9,481 bases of DNA from Candidatus Egaibacter danicus (GCA_011391115.1 JAABRC010000043.1:1-9481), one strand, 5' to 3'; counted from the stretch's first letter, positions 1 to 7,896 are shown. The notes: generated by a model from the letters alone, not told the origin. Numbers and translations are program-made.

Positions 1-1
1 C

Positions 2-364
2 GTCATCCCCGGCTTCATGGTGCAAGGTGGCGGCATGGAGCCCGGCATGAAGGAAAAGAAGGGGGATGCACCCATCACCAATGAAGCCAACAACGGTCTG
101 AAGAACAACAACTACACCGTAGCCATGGCGCGCACCGGCGACCCACACTCGGCAACGGCCCAGTTTTTCATCAACGTCGCTGACAACAGCTTCCTGAACC
201 ACACTGCTCCGTCCGCACAGGGCTGGGGCTATGCGGTATTTGGCAAGGTGATCAGCGGCACCGACGTGGTGGACAAAATCAAGGCCGTCAAAACCGGTCG
301 CAAGGGCTACCACGATGACGTGCCCAATGAAGATGTGGTGATCGAAAAGGCGGTTGCGCTTTAA
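2..364 (+). CDS. ppiB: Peptidyl-prolyl cis-trans isomerase B (cyclophilin), 5'-truncated by window edge
   Basis: Cyclophilin-type PPIase that catalyses cis-trans isomerisation of Xaa-Pro bonds during protein folding. The open frame runs in from the window edge (VIPGF before the first internal Met at 17), so the true start is outside. About 120 codons are visible, against about 164 residues in E. coli PpiB. Visible family motifs are [17 protein letters not shown], the core [18 protein letters not shown], and [11 protein letters not shown] followed by DVVDKIK. The upstream FHR-type catalytic arginine segment is not in the window. The lack of a C-terminal extension and the close match to the E. 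coli PpiB ending ([10 protein letters not shown]) point to the single-domain cytoplasmic form, but an absent N-terminus means a signal peptide cannot be excluded. lpxH follows 14-20 bp downstream on the same strand, suggesting co-transcription. Family identity is certain; the paralogue assignment is less so. Confidence 0.95.
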   Translation, partial: VIPGFMVQGGGMEPGMKEKKGDAPITNEANNGLKNNNYTVAMARTGDPHSATAQFFINVADNSFLNHTAPSAQGWGYAVFGKVISGTDVVDKIKAVKTGRKGYHDDVPNEDVVIEKAVAL

Positions 365-376
365 GGCAACCGTTTT
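351..376 (+). terminator. Hairpin plus T4 across the ppiB stop codon (weak terminator or attenuator)
   Basis: Perfect 7-bp inverted repeat CGGTTGC (351-357) and GCAACCG (366-372), loop GCTTTAAG, followed directly by TTTT (373-376). The ppiB stop codon TAA (362-364) sits in the loop, and the only purine-rich ribosome-binding candidate for lpxH (TAAGG, 362-366) lies in the loop and 3' arm. The T tract is short, so full termination is doubtful. It may instead tune expression of lpxH relative to ppiB. The structure is seen in the sequence; the function is inferred. Confidence 0.4.
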
Positions 377-378
377 CG

Positions 379-1203
379 GTGCCGATGACCACTGCTCAAA
401 CCTGGCCGGTGCTGCATGCGCCTGACCACTGGCAGGCAGTGGATTTCATATCCGATCTGCACTTGCAACCCGGTGAGCCGGGCACTTTTGAGGCATGGCA
501 ACGCTACATGGCTGGTACGCCTGCCAATGCCGTCTTCATTCTGGGTGACCTGTTTGAGGTGTGGGTGGGCGATGATGTTGTGATGAACCGGGCAGCGGCC
601 GATGACCCATCCCGCAGCTTCGAATCGCGCTGTGTGGAGGTCATCCAGTCGACCAGCCAGCGGCTGGACGTTTTCATGATGCACGGCAACCGCGACTTCC
701 TGATGGGCCCTGCCCTCATGACGCAATGCGGCGCACAACTGCTGGATGACCCGACCACGCTGGAATTTGCCAATCAGCGCTGGCTGCTGACCCATGGTGA
801 TGCGCTGTGCCTGAGCGACACCGCCTACATGCAGTTCAGGGCCCAGGTGCGCAGCAACGCGTGGCAGCAGGCCTTTCTGGCAAAACCGCTGGAAGAGCGC
901 AGGACCATCGCACGCAATCTGCGTAGCCAGAGTGAGGCCCGCAAACGCGAGCATGCAAAAGAAGATTACGCCGACCTGGACGCAACCGCCGCCGCGGACT
1001 GGCTGACCTCAGCAACGGCGAAAACCATGATCCATGGCCACACCCACAAGCCGGCTGATCATGATCTGGGTACAGGCCTGCAACGCATCGTCCTCAGTGA
1101 CTGGGACTTGCAAGCCCATCCACCCCGCGCCGAAGTACTTCGTCTGGGTACAGACCCGTCGGCCCCCATGCGCCGACTGCCGCTCATGGCGGCTATCGCT
1201 TGA
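379..1203 (+). CDS. lpxH: UDP-2,3-diacylglucosamine diphosphatase LpxH
   Basis: Mn-dependent metallophosphoesterase of lipid A (Raetz pathway) biosynthesis, hydrolysing UDP-2,3-diacylglucosamine to lipid X plus UMP at the inner-membrane surface. All calcineurin-like metal motifs are present: SDLHL (D26, H28), GDLFEVWVGDD (D57), HGNRDF (about 102-107), THGD (about 138-141) and HGHTH (219-223). The lid-helix region with conserved Arg/Tyr-type residues follows THGD (DTAYMQFR). Length is 274 aa, against about 240 for the E. coli enzyme; the excess is a short N-terminal lead and a C-terminal tail after the domain. Start choice is open between GTG 379 (12 nt after TAAGG) and ATG 385, which would remove two residues. 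It follows ppiB closely, and its last 11 bp overlap the 3' end of the opposing DUF349 gene. No terminator is visible after its stop. Confidence 0.96.
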   Translation: MPMTTAQTWPVLHAPDHWQAVDFISDLHLQPGEPGTFEAWQRYMAGTPANAVFILGDLFEVWVGDDVVMNRAAADDPSRSFESRCVEVIQSTSQRLDVFMMHGNRDFLMGPALMTQCGAQLLDDPTTLEFANQRWLLTHGDALCLSDTAYMQFRAQVRSNAWQQAFLAKPLEERRTIARNLRSQSEARKREHAKEDYADLDATAAADWLTSATAKTMIHGHTHKPADHDLGTGLQRIVLSDWDLQAHPPRAEVLRLGTDPSAPMRRLPLMAAIA

Positions 1204-3973
1204 GCAGCACCTTCAGGACGTTTTGCAGGCGCCGGGCCTGATCGCCGTCAAACCCGCCGGCCAATACCCTGGCCACATCCTGGCCCCAGGTCTGGGCAGG
1301 CGCCGGGTCATTGCGCTTGGTGAGCAATTGCAGTTGAAGCATGCGCCGGGCGTTGAGGTGTTCTGCCGGGGTAGGCACTTCAGCCGCCATTTCCAGGCGC
1401 AACAAGGCCGTTGCACCCTCGCCAGCTGGCGCACCACTCAAGGCTTGATTCCATGCGGTTCGCGTGGCGGGCACCACACGATTGCCCAGTTCCTGGGCGT
1501 TTGGCAGCAAGGCTGGATCACGTTTTTCCCACGCGGTGAGCAACTGGCCCAATGCCTCTCCGTGGGCCTGAGCCGCCAGTTTCTTGAGCGCCAGCTGGGC
1601 ATGCTCCAGCGCATCGCGCTGGGCACGAAACGCCGTGTCACCCAGACGCGGCGCCTCGCGCCATGCGCCGGGTGCCGGGCGCTCTGACTGGTCGCCACGG
1701 CCTCCACGATCAGGGCGATCTGGCCGCCCCATGCGATCACCAGCTCCAGGGCCACGCGGTGGGCGACCTGCATCTTTGCGGTCGCCAAATTTGCCACGGC
1801 CGGGGGCCGCAGGTTCTTCCTTTCGCATACCGGGGCGGTCATCACCGCGAACCGCCACCACGGGTTTGCGCGGTGCAGCGGCAGGTAGTGGTGCCGGCGC
1901 GGCAACCGGTTCAGCAGCGGGCGCTGCTGATTCAGCCTCCATCGGCATCTCTGCAGTTGCTACAGTTTCAGTAGCTGCTTGCGCAATCCCATCAGGGGCT
2001 ACAGACTCATTTGATGCTGAACCAGGCTCTGAAACAGGCAATTGATCTGCAGCGGCCGGCTCCGCTTTCACGGCTGCCTGGACAACGGCTTGTGCCTGTG
2101 CCTGACCGTGCAAAGCCGCTTCCAGCGCGTTCATGGCACTGCGAATTTTCTGCGCGTCGCCACTGGCATTGGCAGCTTCCAGCGCCTTCGCGGCATCCAG
2201 CACCACACGGTCACGCTCGCCCAGCGCCGCCTCAGCCTTTTCACGCTCTGCCGTCTTGCGATTGAACGCATCATCAATTGGTTTGCGAAAGGCGTCCCAC
2301 AGCTTTTGCTCGTGGCGACGGTCCAGCGGCACCGCATGCGCTTCGGCCTGCCAGCGTTGCTGCAGATGTTTGACGGCATCAATGTGCAGCACCGGCGCGG
2401 CGCCGAGCACTTTAGCCTCTTCAATCATGCTGCGGCGTTGCTCCAGACTCAGCGCCTGCAGTGCTTCCAGCGGAGCAGCAGCCGCGCCAATAGCTGCCAG
2501 CCACAGGGGTTGCAGCTCGGCAAACGCCTTCTCGCTCAAATGGCCGGCTTCGCGCCAGCGGTCGCCAAACTGATGCAGGATGCGGTTGAAACCCTTCCAG
2601 TCGTCGTCTTTTGCTGTTGCGTTTTCAGCCGCCCAGGCTTTCACCTCTTCAATCAGCGCCAGGCGCTGGGCCTTGTTTTCGGCCGCTTCGGACTTGATCT
2701 TTTCCAGCCAGGCCTCGACCACCTTGTAGGCCTCATTGCAGGCCTCGTCGAAGCGCTTCCACAAAGCATGGTTGGGCACACCGCCCTGGTCCGTCTGCTT
2801 CCACTGCTCGCGCAGGGTGCGCAGGCTGTCCTGCATCTTGCGTCCACCCATGGCCTGGCCTTCAGGGCGCTTGAGCAGCCCTTCCGCCTTGGTGACCAGT
2901 TCTTCGCGCAGCTGGTCAGCGCGCCAGCGCTGCCAGCCCTCCAGCTCGCCCGCAGCAGCCAGTGCGGCGTGCGCCTGGTTTTCCAGTTTGTCATCAATCA
3001 GGCGGCCAAATTCCTTGAGTGCATTGCGCAAGGCTGCGGCGGCGCCAGCACTGGCCTTGCCATGACCTTCAGCAATTTCAAGCTCCAATTTTGATAGCAC
3101 CTCACGCACAGCGGATGAGGCCTGAGCACGTATTTCTGGATCAATTTTTGGTTTTTGAGGGCGTGGTGCAGTTTCCACCGCGACGCCGCGCGCCACGCGC
3201 AGCTCATCCGCCCATACAGGTACCGGCGGCAATGGGGCAGATCCGTCTTCGGCGGCGGCAACTGCTTGCGCCAGAGCGCCCTGAAAGGCTTCCCACACTA
3301 CCAGCAACTGGGCGCGCGAGGCGTCCAGCTGCGGCGGGAATTTTGCATCCACGCTGGACCAGTTGGCATCTGCCTGCAGCGAGGCAGCCTGGGCTTGCCA
3401 ATGCTCCACATCGGCACGCAACGCATCCCAGACGGCCTGGGCATCACGCCATGGCTTGGTGGACAGCACCTCGATGCGCTGGGCGAGCAGCACGGCCGCC
3501 TCACGTTGCACCTGTACCCGATGCTGCAGGTCTTCAATCACCTTGACGCGGTCTGCCAGTTGCACCTTGATCGTCGCAAGTGGTTCTTTGCTCAGCGGTG
3601 CGCCGGCTTTTGCGGCATCACGCTGCCAGGCCAGGGCATCAGCAATATTGAGTTTGGCCAGGTCCAGCAGCGCCTGGGCTTTTTGCGCCCACTCCGCCGC
3701 CAGCACTTCCTGCCCTTTGGCGCGCTTGATGTCGTCGAGCTTTTCGCGCAGCAGTTTGGCGGCGCCCTTGTCTTTGGCACTCAGCTCCCTGAAGACATCC
3801 TGCAGTTGCTCTGTTGAAGGGTTGGTGCTGAGCCATTCCCGGATTTTTGAGGCACGCTCGCCCGAGGTTGCCGCAGAGAAAGCGCCACCGGTCAGTCTGT
3901 CAAGCTGTTGAATATCGTTGTGTTTGGCTGGGGCAGTCGAGGTCACGGTGGGCTTCAAGTTAGGTGTTGGCAA
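1193..3973 (-). CDS. DUF349 domain-containing protein
   Basis: Large, soluble-looking, mostly alpha-helical protein (926 aa from this start) of the DUF349 family, whose molecular role is not established. At least three DUF349-like repeats with a Trp...Leu-Trp...Phe pattern are visible: about 385-425 (LREQWKQTD ... LWKRFDEACNEAY), about 467-500 (FGDRWREAG ... LWLAAIG, degenerate) and about 536-580 (LQQRWQAEA ... LWDAFRKPIDDAFNRK). N-terminal about 260 residues are Ala/Gln-rich helices. Residues about 630-710 form an Ala/Pro/Glu linker, then an Arg/Gly/Asp/Pro-rich basic stretch at about 708-762, then a helical C-terminal domain. There is no signal peptide or membrane span. The start is uncertain: the frame opens with TTG at 3973 and has no early ATG; TTG at L6 and GTG at V9 are alternatives, and no clear Shine-Dalgarno precedes any of them. 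It probably shares a transcript with the upstream DUF748 gene (73-bp gap, no terminator seen). Confidence 0.92.
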   Translation of the reverse strand: MPTPNLKPTVTSTAPAKHNDIQQLDRLTGGAFSAATSGERASKIREWLSTNPSTEQLQDVFRELSAKDKGAAKLLREKLDDIKRAKGQEVLAAEWAQKAQALLDLAKLNIADALAWQRDAAKAGAPLSKEPLATIKVQLADRVKVIEDLQHRVQVQREAAVLLAQRIEVLSTKPWRDAQAVWDALRADVEHWQAQAASLQADANWSSVDAKFPPQLDASRAQLLVVWEAFQGALAQAVAAAEDGSAPLPPVPVWADELRVARGVAVETAPRPQKPKIDPEIRAQASSAVREVLSKLELEIAEGHGKASAGAAAALRNALKEFGRLIDDKLENQAHAALAAAGELEGWQRWRADQLREELVTKAEGLLKRPEGQAMGGRKMQDSLRTLREQWKQTDQGGVPNHALWKRFDEACNEAYKVVEAWLEKIKSEAAENKAQRLALIEEVKAWAAENATAKDDDWKGFNRILHQFGDRWREAGHLSEKAFAELQPLWLAAIGAAAAPLEALQALSLEQRRSMIEEAKVLGAAPVLHIDAVKHLQQRWQAEAHAVPLDRRHEQKLWDAFRKPIDDAFNRKTAEREKAEAALGERDRVVLDAAKALEAANASGDAQKIRSAMNALEAALHGQAQAQAVVQAAVKAEPAAADQLPVSEPGSASNESVAPDGIAQAATETVATAEMPMEAESAAPAAEPVAAPAPLPAAAPRKPVVAVRGDDRPGMRKEEPAAPGRGKFGDRKDAGRPPRGPGAGDRMGRPDRPDRGGRGDQSERPAPGAWREAPRLGDTAFRAQRDALEHAQLALKKLAAQAHGEALGQLLTAWEKRDPALLPNAQELGNRVVPATRTAWNQALSGAPAGEGATALLRLEMAAEVPTPAEHLNARRMLQLQLLTKRNDPAPAQTWGQDVARVLAGGFDGDQARRLQNVLKVLLKR
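1959..2017 (+). repeat. Dispersed repeat, copy A, inside the DUF349 gene
   Basis: Begins GCTACAGTTTCAGTAGCTGC, then TTGCGCAA, GGGGCTACAG and CATTTGATGC. The first part can form a hairpin, GCTAC (1959-1963) with GTAGC (1971-1975). It aligns with copy B on the other strand of the DUF748 gene (shared GCTAC, TAGCTGC, GCGCA and GGGG-CTA blocks in the same order and spacing). It is translated in frame on the - strand as residues about 653-672 of the DUF349 protein, in the Ala/Glu/Pro linker. From memory, elements of this shape are scattered through Comamonadaceae genomes; I cannot confirm this here. Confidence 0.55.
3082..3136 (+). repeat. Dispersed repeat, copy C (diverged), inside the DUF349 gene
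   Basis: Begins GCTCCAATTTTGATAGCACC and continues with CGCACAG and GAGGCCTGAG. A gapless alignment with copy A gives about 29 matches over 55 positions by eye, including GCT.C, TTT, TAGC, CGCA and the GG.CT core. It is translated in frame on the - strand as residues about 280-298 of the DUF349 protein. It is the weakest of the three copies and could be partly coincidental. Confidence 0.38.
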
Positions 3974-4046
3974 GCCTGAATGCAGCCTGCAACCTGCTAT
4001 TTTCGCCGGTATTTCACTTCAGCCAAAGCCGGATGAACAAAACCGT

Positions 4047-7000
4047 CTAATTTGTCGCCAGGCTCAGGTCGGCACGGGGTGACCATTTGCCATCCGCAGC
4101 AACTGGCTTGGCAGCCCCCAAAAACAGGCGTTCCACCGGCAACTGCCTGGAGGCCAGGTAATCCTTGACCACCACCCCTCGCTGCACGGCGAGCTCACGC
4201 ATCGCATCTTCCGTCACGTTGATGCTGGCCAGCAGCAGGGTTTCCATTTCAGCCGGCGGGATGTCTTTGGCCATGCCGATCAGGTTGCGCGGCTTGGGAA
4301 TGTCCGCGCGTCTGTACACCTCTTTCAGCAGTGCCGGGGCCTCGGCATCAGTTACCACCGCCACCGCAGTGGCGCTTTGGCCTGCCACCACCGCCGCGCG
4401 GCGCTTTTCAGCCAGCATCAGGTTCTTGAGACGCTCGCGTTTGTAGCCGTCACGTTCAACCTCCAGACTGGACGTCCCGACCACGGTCATTTTCAGCGCA
4501 GGGCGGTCCCCCAGCGCCTTGGCAACCTTGTCCAGACCTGTCTGTGCAGCAGGTGTCAACACTGCGCTGCCCGGCGCAAAACTCACCATGCTGAGTTCGT
4601 CCCCGCCGCCGCCAAAGGCACTGGCCAGCAGACTGAACGGCGAGGTGATGGCTTTGACAATCAGATTGACGATCACCTTGAAAATAATGGGCCCGAGTCT
4701 GAACTGCGGGTCGTTGATCGAGCCACTGATCGGCAGATTGATGTCGATGACACCGTTGCGATCTGCCAGCAGCGCCACTGCCAGTTTCACTGGCAGACTG
4801 TTGGGCGCGCCCTCCACCTTTTCACCAAACGTGAGCTGGTTGAGGACGAGGTTGTTACTGGCCGTGAGCGTGCCGTCTGGCAACACGACGTAGGCCACGT
4901 CCACGCTGAGCTTGCCGCGCTCGATGCCGTAGCCTGCGTATTTCACGCTGTAGGGAGACAGAGGTGGCAGCTCCAGGTCGCGCACCTTGCCCTTGATGTC
5001 CAGCGCCAGCGGTTTGGCCAGTGGGTTGAGTTTGCCCAGAATTTCCAGCGATGCCGTGCCCTCCGCACGCCCGCGCAGTTCCAGATCGGCGAGTTGTGGC
5101 GCACCCTGCACGGCTACCGATGAAAACGCACTGAGTCTGCCCGTCAGTTCGCTCAGGTCGGCCGAGTAGTTGGGTTTAACGAAACGGTCGGAGAAGAACA
5201 CCTTGCCATTGATCAGGCTGACTGGACCGATGTTGATCACCGGGGCCAGACCGGCAATCTGAGGGCTATTTTGAGTGCCATTTGGGCCACTAGACCCCGT
5301 CAATGGTGCGCTGGCAGCTATCGTATTAGTAGCAAGTTGAGCAGCACTGCCCGTGGCTGCCGCTGGCGGGACGGCACCAGGAGCCGGTTCGGACGACTTC
5401 ACCAGATCCTGCAAATTGATGCGCCCGGTCTCGTTGATGATCAGGCGGGCAAAAAAGTCGGTCAGCGCGGTTTCCTTCACATCCACCGTGGTGGCAGTAC
5501 CGGGCGCCAGCGCCACATCCAGGCCGCGCAGGCTCAGCGCCTTCCAGTTCAGCAGTTCCTCGGTGATCTTGAGATCCCCGGTCTTGCCAGCGGCCACCGA
5601 ATTGGCCCGAAACTCCTCCAGCACCACGTCGCCACTGACTCTGGCGGTTGGCCCACCCTGACCTTCGGCGTACCGCACATTCCCCTTGAACCCCGCATCT
5701 GCCCGCAGCAGCTCTACATTGAGGGCGTCGCCGAAGTAGGGTTCAAACGCATGCACAGGCAACTGCTTCACCAGCAGACTGCCCTGCGCGACCAGCGGGG
5801 CCCAGCCGAGACTGCCCTTGTAGTCCACCTGTCCCGGTTCGCCCTGCGCCGATTTGATGCGGGCTGACACAGTCAATGGCGAAGGTTTCTTTCCTTCTGG
5901 CGTGACGTTTTTCATTTGCACCTTGAGAGCAGACACGTCAAACGACACCGGCTTGCCAGGCGTCGCCCTGTCTTCAAAGCTGATCACGCCGCCGTCCAGC
6001 AGCAACTCATTGATCACCACAGCCCAGGGTTGGGATGGTTTGCCGGAGTTGGTAGCAGGTGCAGGAACGGCCCTGTCCGCATTGGCCTTGCTGTTACCTT
6101 TGAGCCAGGCCTCAAACATCCAGCGTCTATCCTCACCCCGGTTGACCGTCACTTTGGGCTGCGTGATCGCTACCTTGCCCACGGTCACGCTCTGTTTACC
6201 CAGATCAACCAGCGCCTGGGCTACTTCAAGTTTCTTGATGGAAGCCAGCGCGGCAGCCTTCTTGCCTTGTCCGCCCTTGTGCTGCAACCCCAGATCATTC
6301 AGGGTGAGTTGCTTCACGTCCAGCAAAACGTCTGGCGCCTTCCAGTTCACACCCATTTCAGCATTCAGGCTGCCCCCCAGCGCCGGCTCAAGGAAACCGG
6401 CAAGGTAGGGTGAGGCAATGTTCAGCGGCAAGCCATCAATGCTGGTCAGAATGTCGGCCGTCTGATCGGTCGCGGTACCACTGAACTTCAGCAGGGAACC
6501 GGCGGCAGCTACACCTTTTGCTTCAGACAGCCCGGTCACCTGTGCTGTTCCGTTGAACTGCAACGGCTGGACAAACGGAATCGCTATCGCCGATGCATCC
6601 AGCGACAAGTCTTGCAGAGCCAGCCGGGCTGGCGAGGCCATGCTGTCATCACTCCAGTTGACAACGCCACCACGCAAAACCACTTTGGCAACTTCGACCT
6701 TCCAGGGTGAGGCAGGGGGTTTTGTGGTGGTGGCCGGTTTGGCCGCGTCCGGGCTGCCAGAGAGTTGCAGTAAATTGATCAGACCGGCTTTGTCCCGGCG
6801 AATGTCGAGAATGGGCGCCTTCAACTCGATCTGCGAGATTTTGACGATCTGCTCCAGCGGGCGTGCATCGTCCAGCGTGACCTGGAGCGCATCAAAAGCC
6901 AGCAAACCCAGCGCTTTGGCGTCGCTCACCCGGGCGCCCCGCAAGTCCACCTGGCCACTGATTTTCACGGATGGTTTGCTGGTCTCCTCAAAAGCCACTT

Positions 7001-7784
7001 TGATATCGGCATTCACGATGGCGGCCAGTGGCTTGAATGGCAGGCTGGCCGGAATGTAGCCCAGATAGGGCTTCAGATCGAAGCCAGTCAGCTTGATGGC
7101 AGCATCGGTTTTATGGGTCTCGGCAAACGGGGTGGTCTGCGCCGTCGAATCAAAGCTGCTGCCGTTGAACTTGAAAGCCAGTTTGGGCTCGGTAGTCACT
7201 TCGCGGCGGGACTCCAGGTTGCTCAAGAAGGGAACATTGAGGTTCAAATCCCGCAGTTCATGGGTCTTGTCGACCGTACGATCAACAAAGTCCAGGGAGC
7301 CATTGCGCAACGCCAGATTGAACAGGGCAAACCGGGCTGGGGCCGCCTGGGGGTCTTTGGGAGGTTCATCCGCCGGTTTGCTTAAACGGGCCAGAACATC
7401 GTCAATGTCGTACTTGCCACCTCCCAGATGGGTCAGCCTGATCACCGGCGAATCCATCGTGACGGCGTCCACCACCGGGGCCAGCCGCACAAGGGACTGG
7501 ATTTCTGCATCTATATAGAGTTGCTTGAAGGAAAACTGGCTGGCTGACCCATCCTGGGTGGCGATGGCGAAGTCTGTCAGCTTCAGTTCCATCGTCCAGG
7601 GCTTGAAATCCACAGCCCCCACGGTGACAGTGCGGCCCAATTTTTCGCTGGCTATCGACTGAAGCTGGCTCTTGAGTAGCGGCGGAACACCCAGCCAGGC
7701 GACAGCCCATAAAACGGCCACAGACCCTGCAGTCCACGCCAACCGCCGAAACCACCTGTTTTGTTTGAGTGCTGTGATTGCCAT
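4047..7784 (-). CDS. DUF748 / AsmA-like envelope protein with C-terminal OmpA-like region
   Basis: Predicted 1245-aa inner-membrane-anchored periplasmic protein. The short basic N-terminus (MAITALKQNRWFRR) is followed by one membrane segment at about residues 15-33, then the AsmA-type opening (QSIASEKLGRTVTVGAVDFKPW) and long beta-rich periplasmic repeats. AsmA-like proteins are linked to outer-membrane lipid homeostasis; DUF748 members are less well characterised. The C-terminus resembles a split OmpA-like domain: VSFAPGSAVLTPAAQ with LDKVAKAL at about 1066-1090, and LAVQRGVVVKDYLASRQLPVERL at about 1197-1219 (shown as one motif region; key residues R, Y, L, R). Between lies an extra Ala-rich helical stretch. 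A Pro/Ala/Ser/Gly linker at about 800-840 contains a dispersed repeat. Start: ATG 7784 is chosen because the frame upstream (to 7970) runs through the terminator and the 6S RNA and does not look like protein. The Shine-Dalgarno is weak (AAGG very close to ATG). No terminator was seen before the DUF349 gene. Confidence 0.92.
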   Translation of the reverse strand: MAITALKQNRWFRRLAWTAGSVAVLWAVAWLGVPPLLKSQLQSIASEKLGRTVTVGAVDFKPWTMELKLTDFAIATQDGSASQFSFKQLYIDAEIQSLVRLAPVVDAVTMDSPVIRLTHLGGGKYDIDDVLARLSKPADEPPKDPQAAPARFALFNLALRNGSLDFVDRTVDKTHELRDLNLNVPFLSNLESRREVTTEPKLAFKFNGSSFDSTAQTTPFAETHKTDAAIKLTGFDLKPYLGYIPASLPFKPLAAIVNADIKVAFEETSKPSVKISGQVDLRGARVSDAKALGLLAFDALQVTLDDARPLEQIVKISQIELKAPILDIRRDKAGLINLLQLSGSPDAAKPATTTKPPASPWKVEVAKVVLRGGVVNWSDDSMASPARLALQDLSLDASAIAIPFVQPLQFNGTAQVTGLSEAKGVAAAGSLLKFSGTATDQTADILTSIDGLPLNIASPYLAGFLEPALGGSLNAEMGVNWKAPDVLLDVKQLTLNDLGLQHKGGQGKKAAALASIKKLEVAQALVDLGKQSVTVGKVAITQPKVTVNRGEDRRWMFEAWLKGNSKANADRAVPAPATNSGKPSQPWAVVINELLLDGGVISFEDRATPGKPVSFDVSALKVQMKNVTPEGKKPSPLTVSARIKSAQGEPGQVDYKGSLGWAPLVAQGSLLVKQLPVHAFEPYFGDALNVELLRADAGFKGNVRYAEGQGGPTARVSGDVVLEEFRANSVAAGKTGDLKITEELLNWKALSLRGLDVALAPGTATTVDVKETALTDFFARLIINETGRINLQDLVKSSEPAPGAVPPAAATGSAAQLATNTIAASAPLTGSSGPNGTQNSPQIAGLAPVINIGPVSLINGKVFFSDRFVKPNYSADLSELTGRLSAFSSVAVQGAPQLADLELRGRAEGTASLEILGKLNPLAKPLALDIKGKVRDLELPPLSPYSVKYAGYGIERGKLSVDVAYVVLPDGTLTASNNLVLNQLTFGEKVEGAPNSLPVKLAVALLADRNGVIDINLPISGSINDPQFRLGPIIFKVIVNLIVKAITSPFSLLASAFGGGGDELSMVSFAPGSAVLTPAAQTGLDKVAKALGDRPALKMTVVGTSSLEVERDGYKRERLKNLMLAEKRRAAVVAGQSATAVAVVTDAEAPALLKEVYRRADIPKPRNLIGMAKDIPPAEMETLLLASINVTEDAMRELAVQRGVVVKDYLASRQLPVERLFLGAAKPVAADGKWSPRADLSLATN
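5277..5333 (-). repeat. Dispersed repeat, copy B, inside the DUF748 gene
   Basis: Read on the - strand it starts GCTACTAATACGATAGCTGC, then CAGCGCACC, GGGGTCTAG and CCAAATGGC. It shares the GCTAC - TAGCTGC - GCGCA - GGGG - CTA order and spacing with copy A. It is in the sense orientation of its host gene, whereas copies A and C are antisense to theirs. It encodes residues about 818-837 in a low-complexity linker (SAPLTGSSGPNGTQ), a place where extra residues should be tolerated. Confidence 0.55.
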
Positions 7785-7790
7785 GCCTTG

Positions 7791-7819
7791 AGTTTTCAAT
7801 GGCGCAAGGCAAAGGTCAA
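7791..7819 (-). promoter_or_regulatory. Possible promoter for the DUF748 gene (weak)
   Basis: On the - strand TTGACC (7819-7814) is followed after exactly 17 nt by AAAACT (7796-7791). The -35 box is good (5/6); the -10 is poor (3/6). Transcription would begin at or next to the ATG at 7784, giving a leaderless or nearly leaderless mRNA, which would fit the weak Shine-Dalgarno. Read-through from the 6S RNA unit is the alternative source of transcription. Confidence 0.22.
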
Positions 7820-7849
7820 TCCCATGAATGTAAAAAATTGGAGCCTGCC

Positions 7850-7896
7850 AAAAAGAAAGCCCGGCGGTCTGGCACGAGGCCAGCCGGACCGGGCTT
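7850..7896 (-). terminator. Intrinsic terminator downstream of the 6S RNA
   Basis: On the - strand, AAGCCCGG (7896-7889) pairs perfectly with CCGGGCTT (7864-7857), with further pairing inside (CTGGC 7883-7879 with its complement GCCAG 7873-7869, loop CTCGT), followed by a T-rich tail reading TTTCTTTTT to 7850. This is the arrangement of a Rho-independent terminator for a - strand transcript arriving from higher coordinates, where the only candidate is the 6S RNA. The + strand lacks a T tract after the hairpin. The hairpin shares bases with the 6S closing stem. Confidence 0.62.

Noticed and set aside
2491..2520. ATAGCTGCCAGC followed by CAGGGG, a possible fourth copy of the dispersed repeat
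   Set aside because: The GCTAC block is missing, and it lies in a DUF349-like repeat (LWLAAIG) rather than a linker, so similarity is probably due to codon composition.
2042..3094. Long + strand ORF (350 codons) opposite the DUF349 gene
   Set aside because: It is antisense to a well-supported gene, in a GC-rich frame where mirror ORFs are expected. Its product shows no recognisable domain and no ribosome-binding site was seen.
4377..5123. 248-codon + strand ORF opposite the DUF748 gene
   Set aside because: It is a shadow of the coding strand with no family motif and a low-quality composition (His/Gln/Arg-rich).
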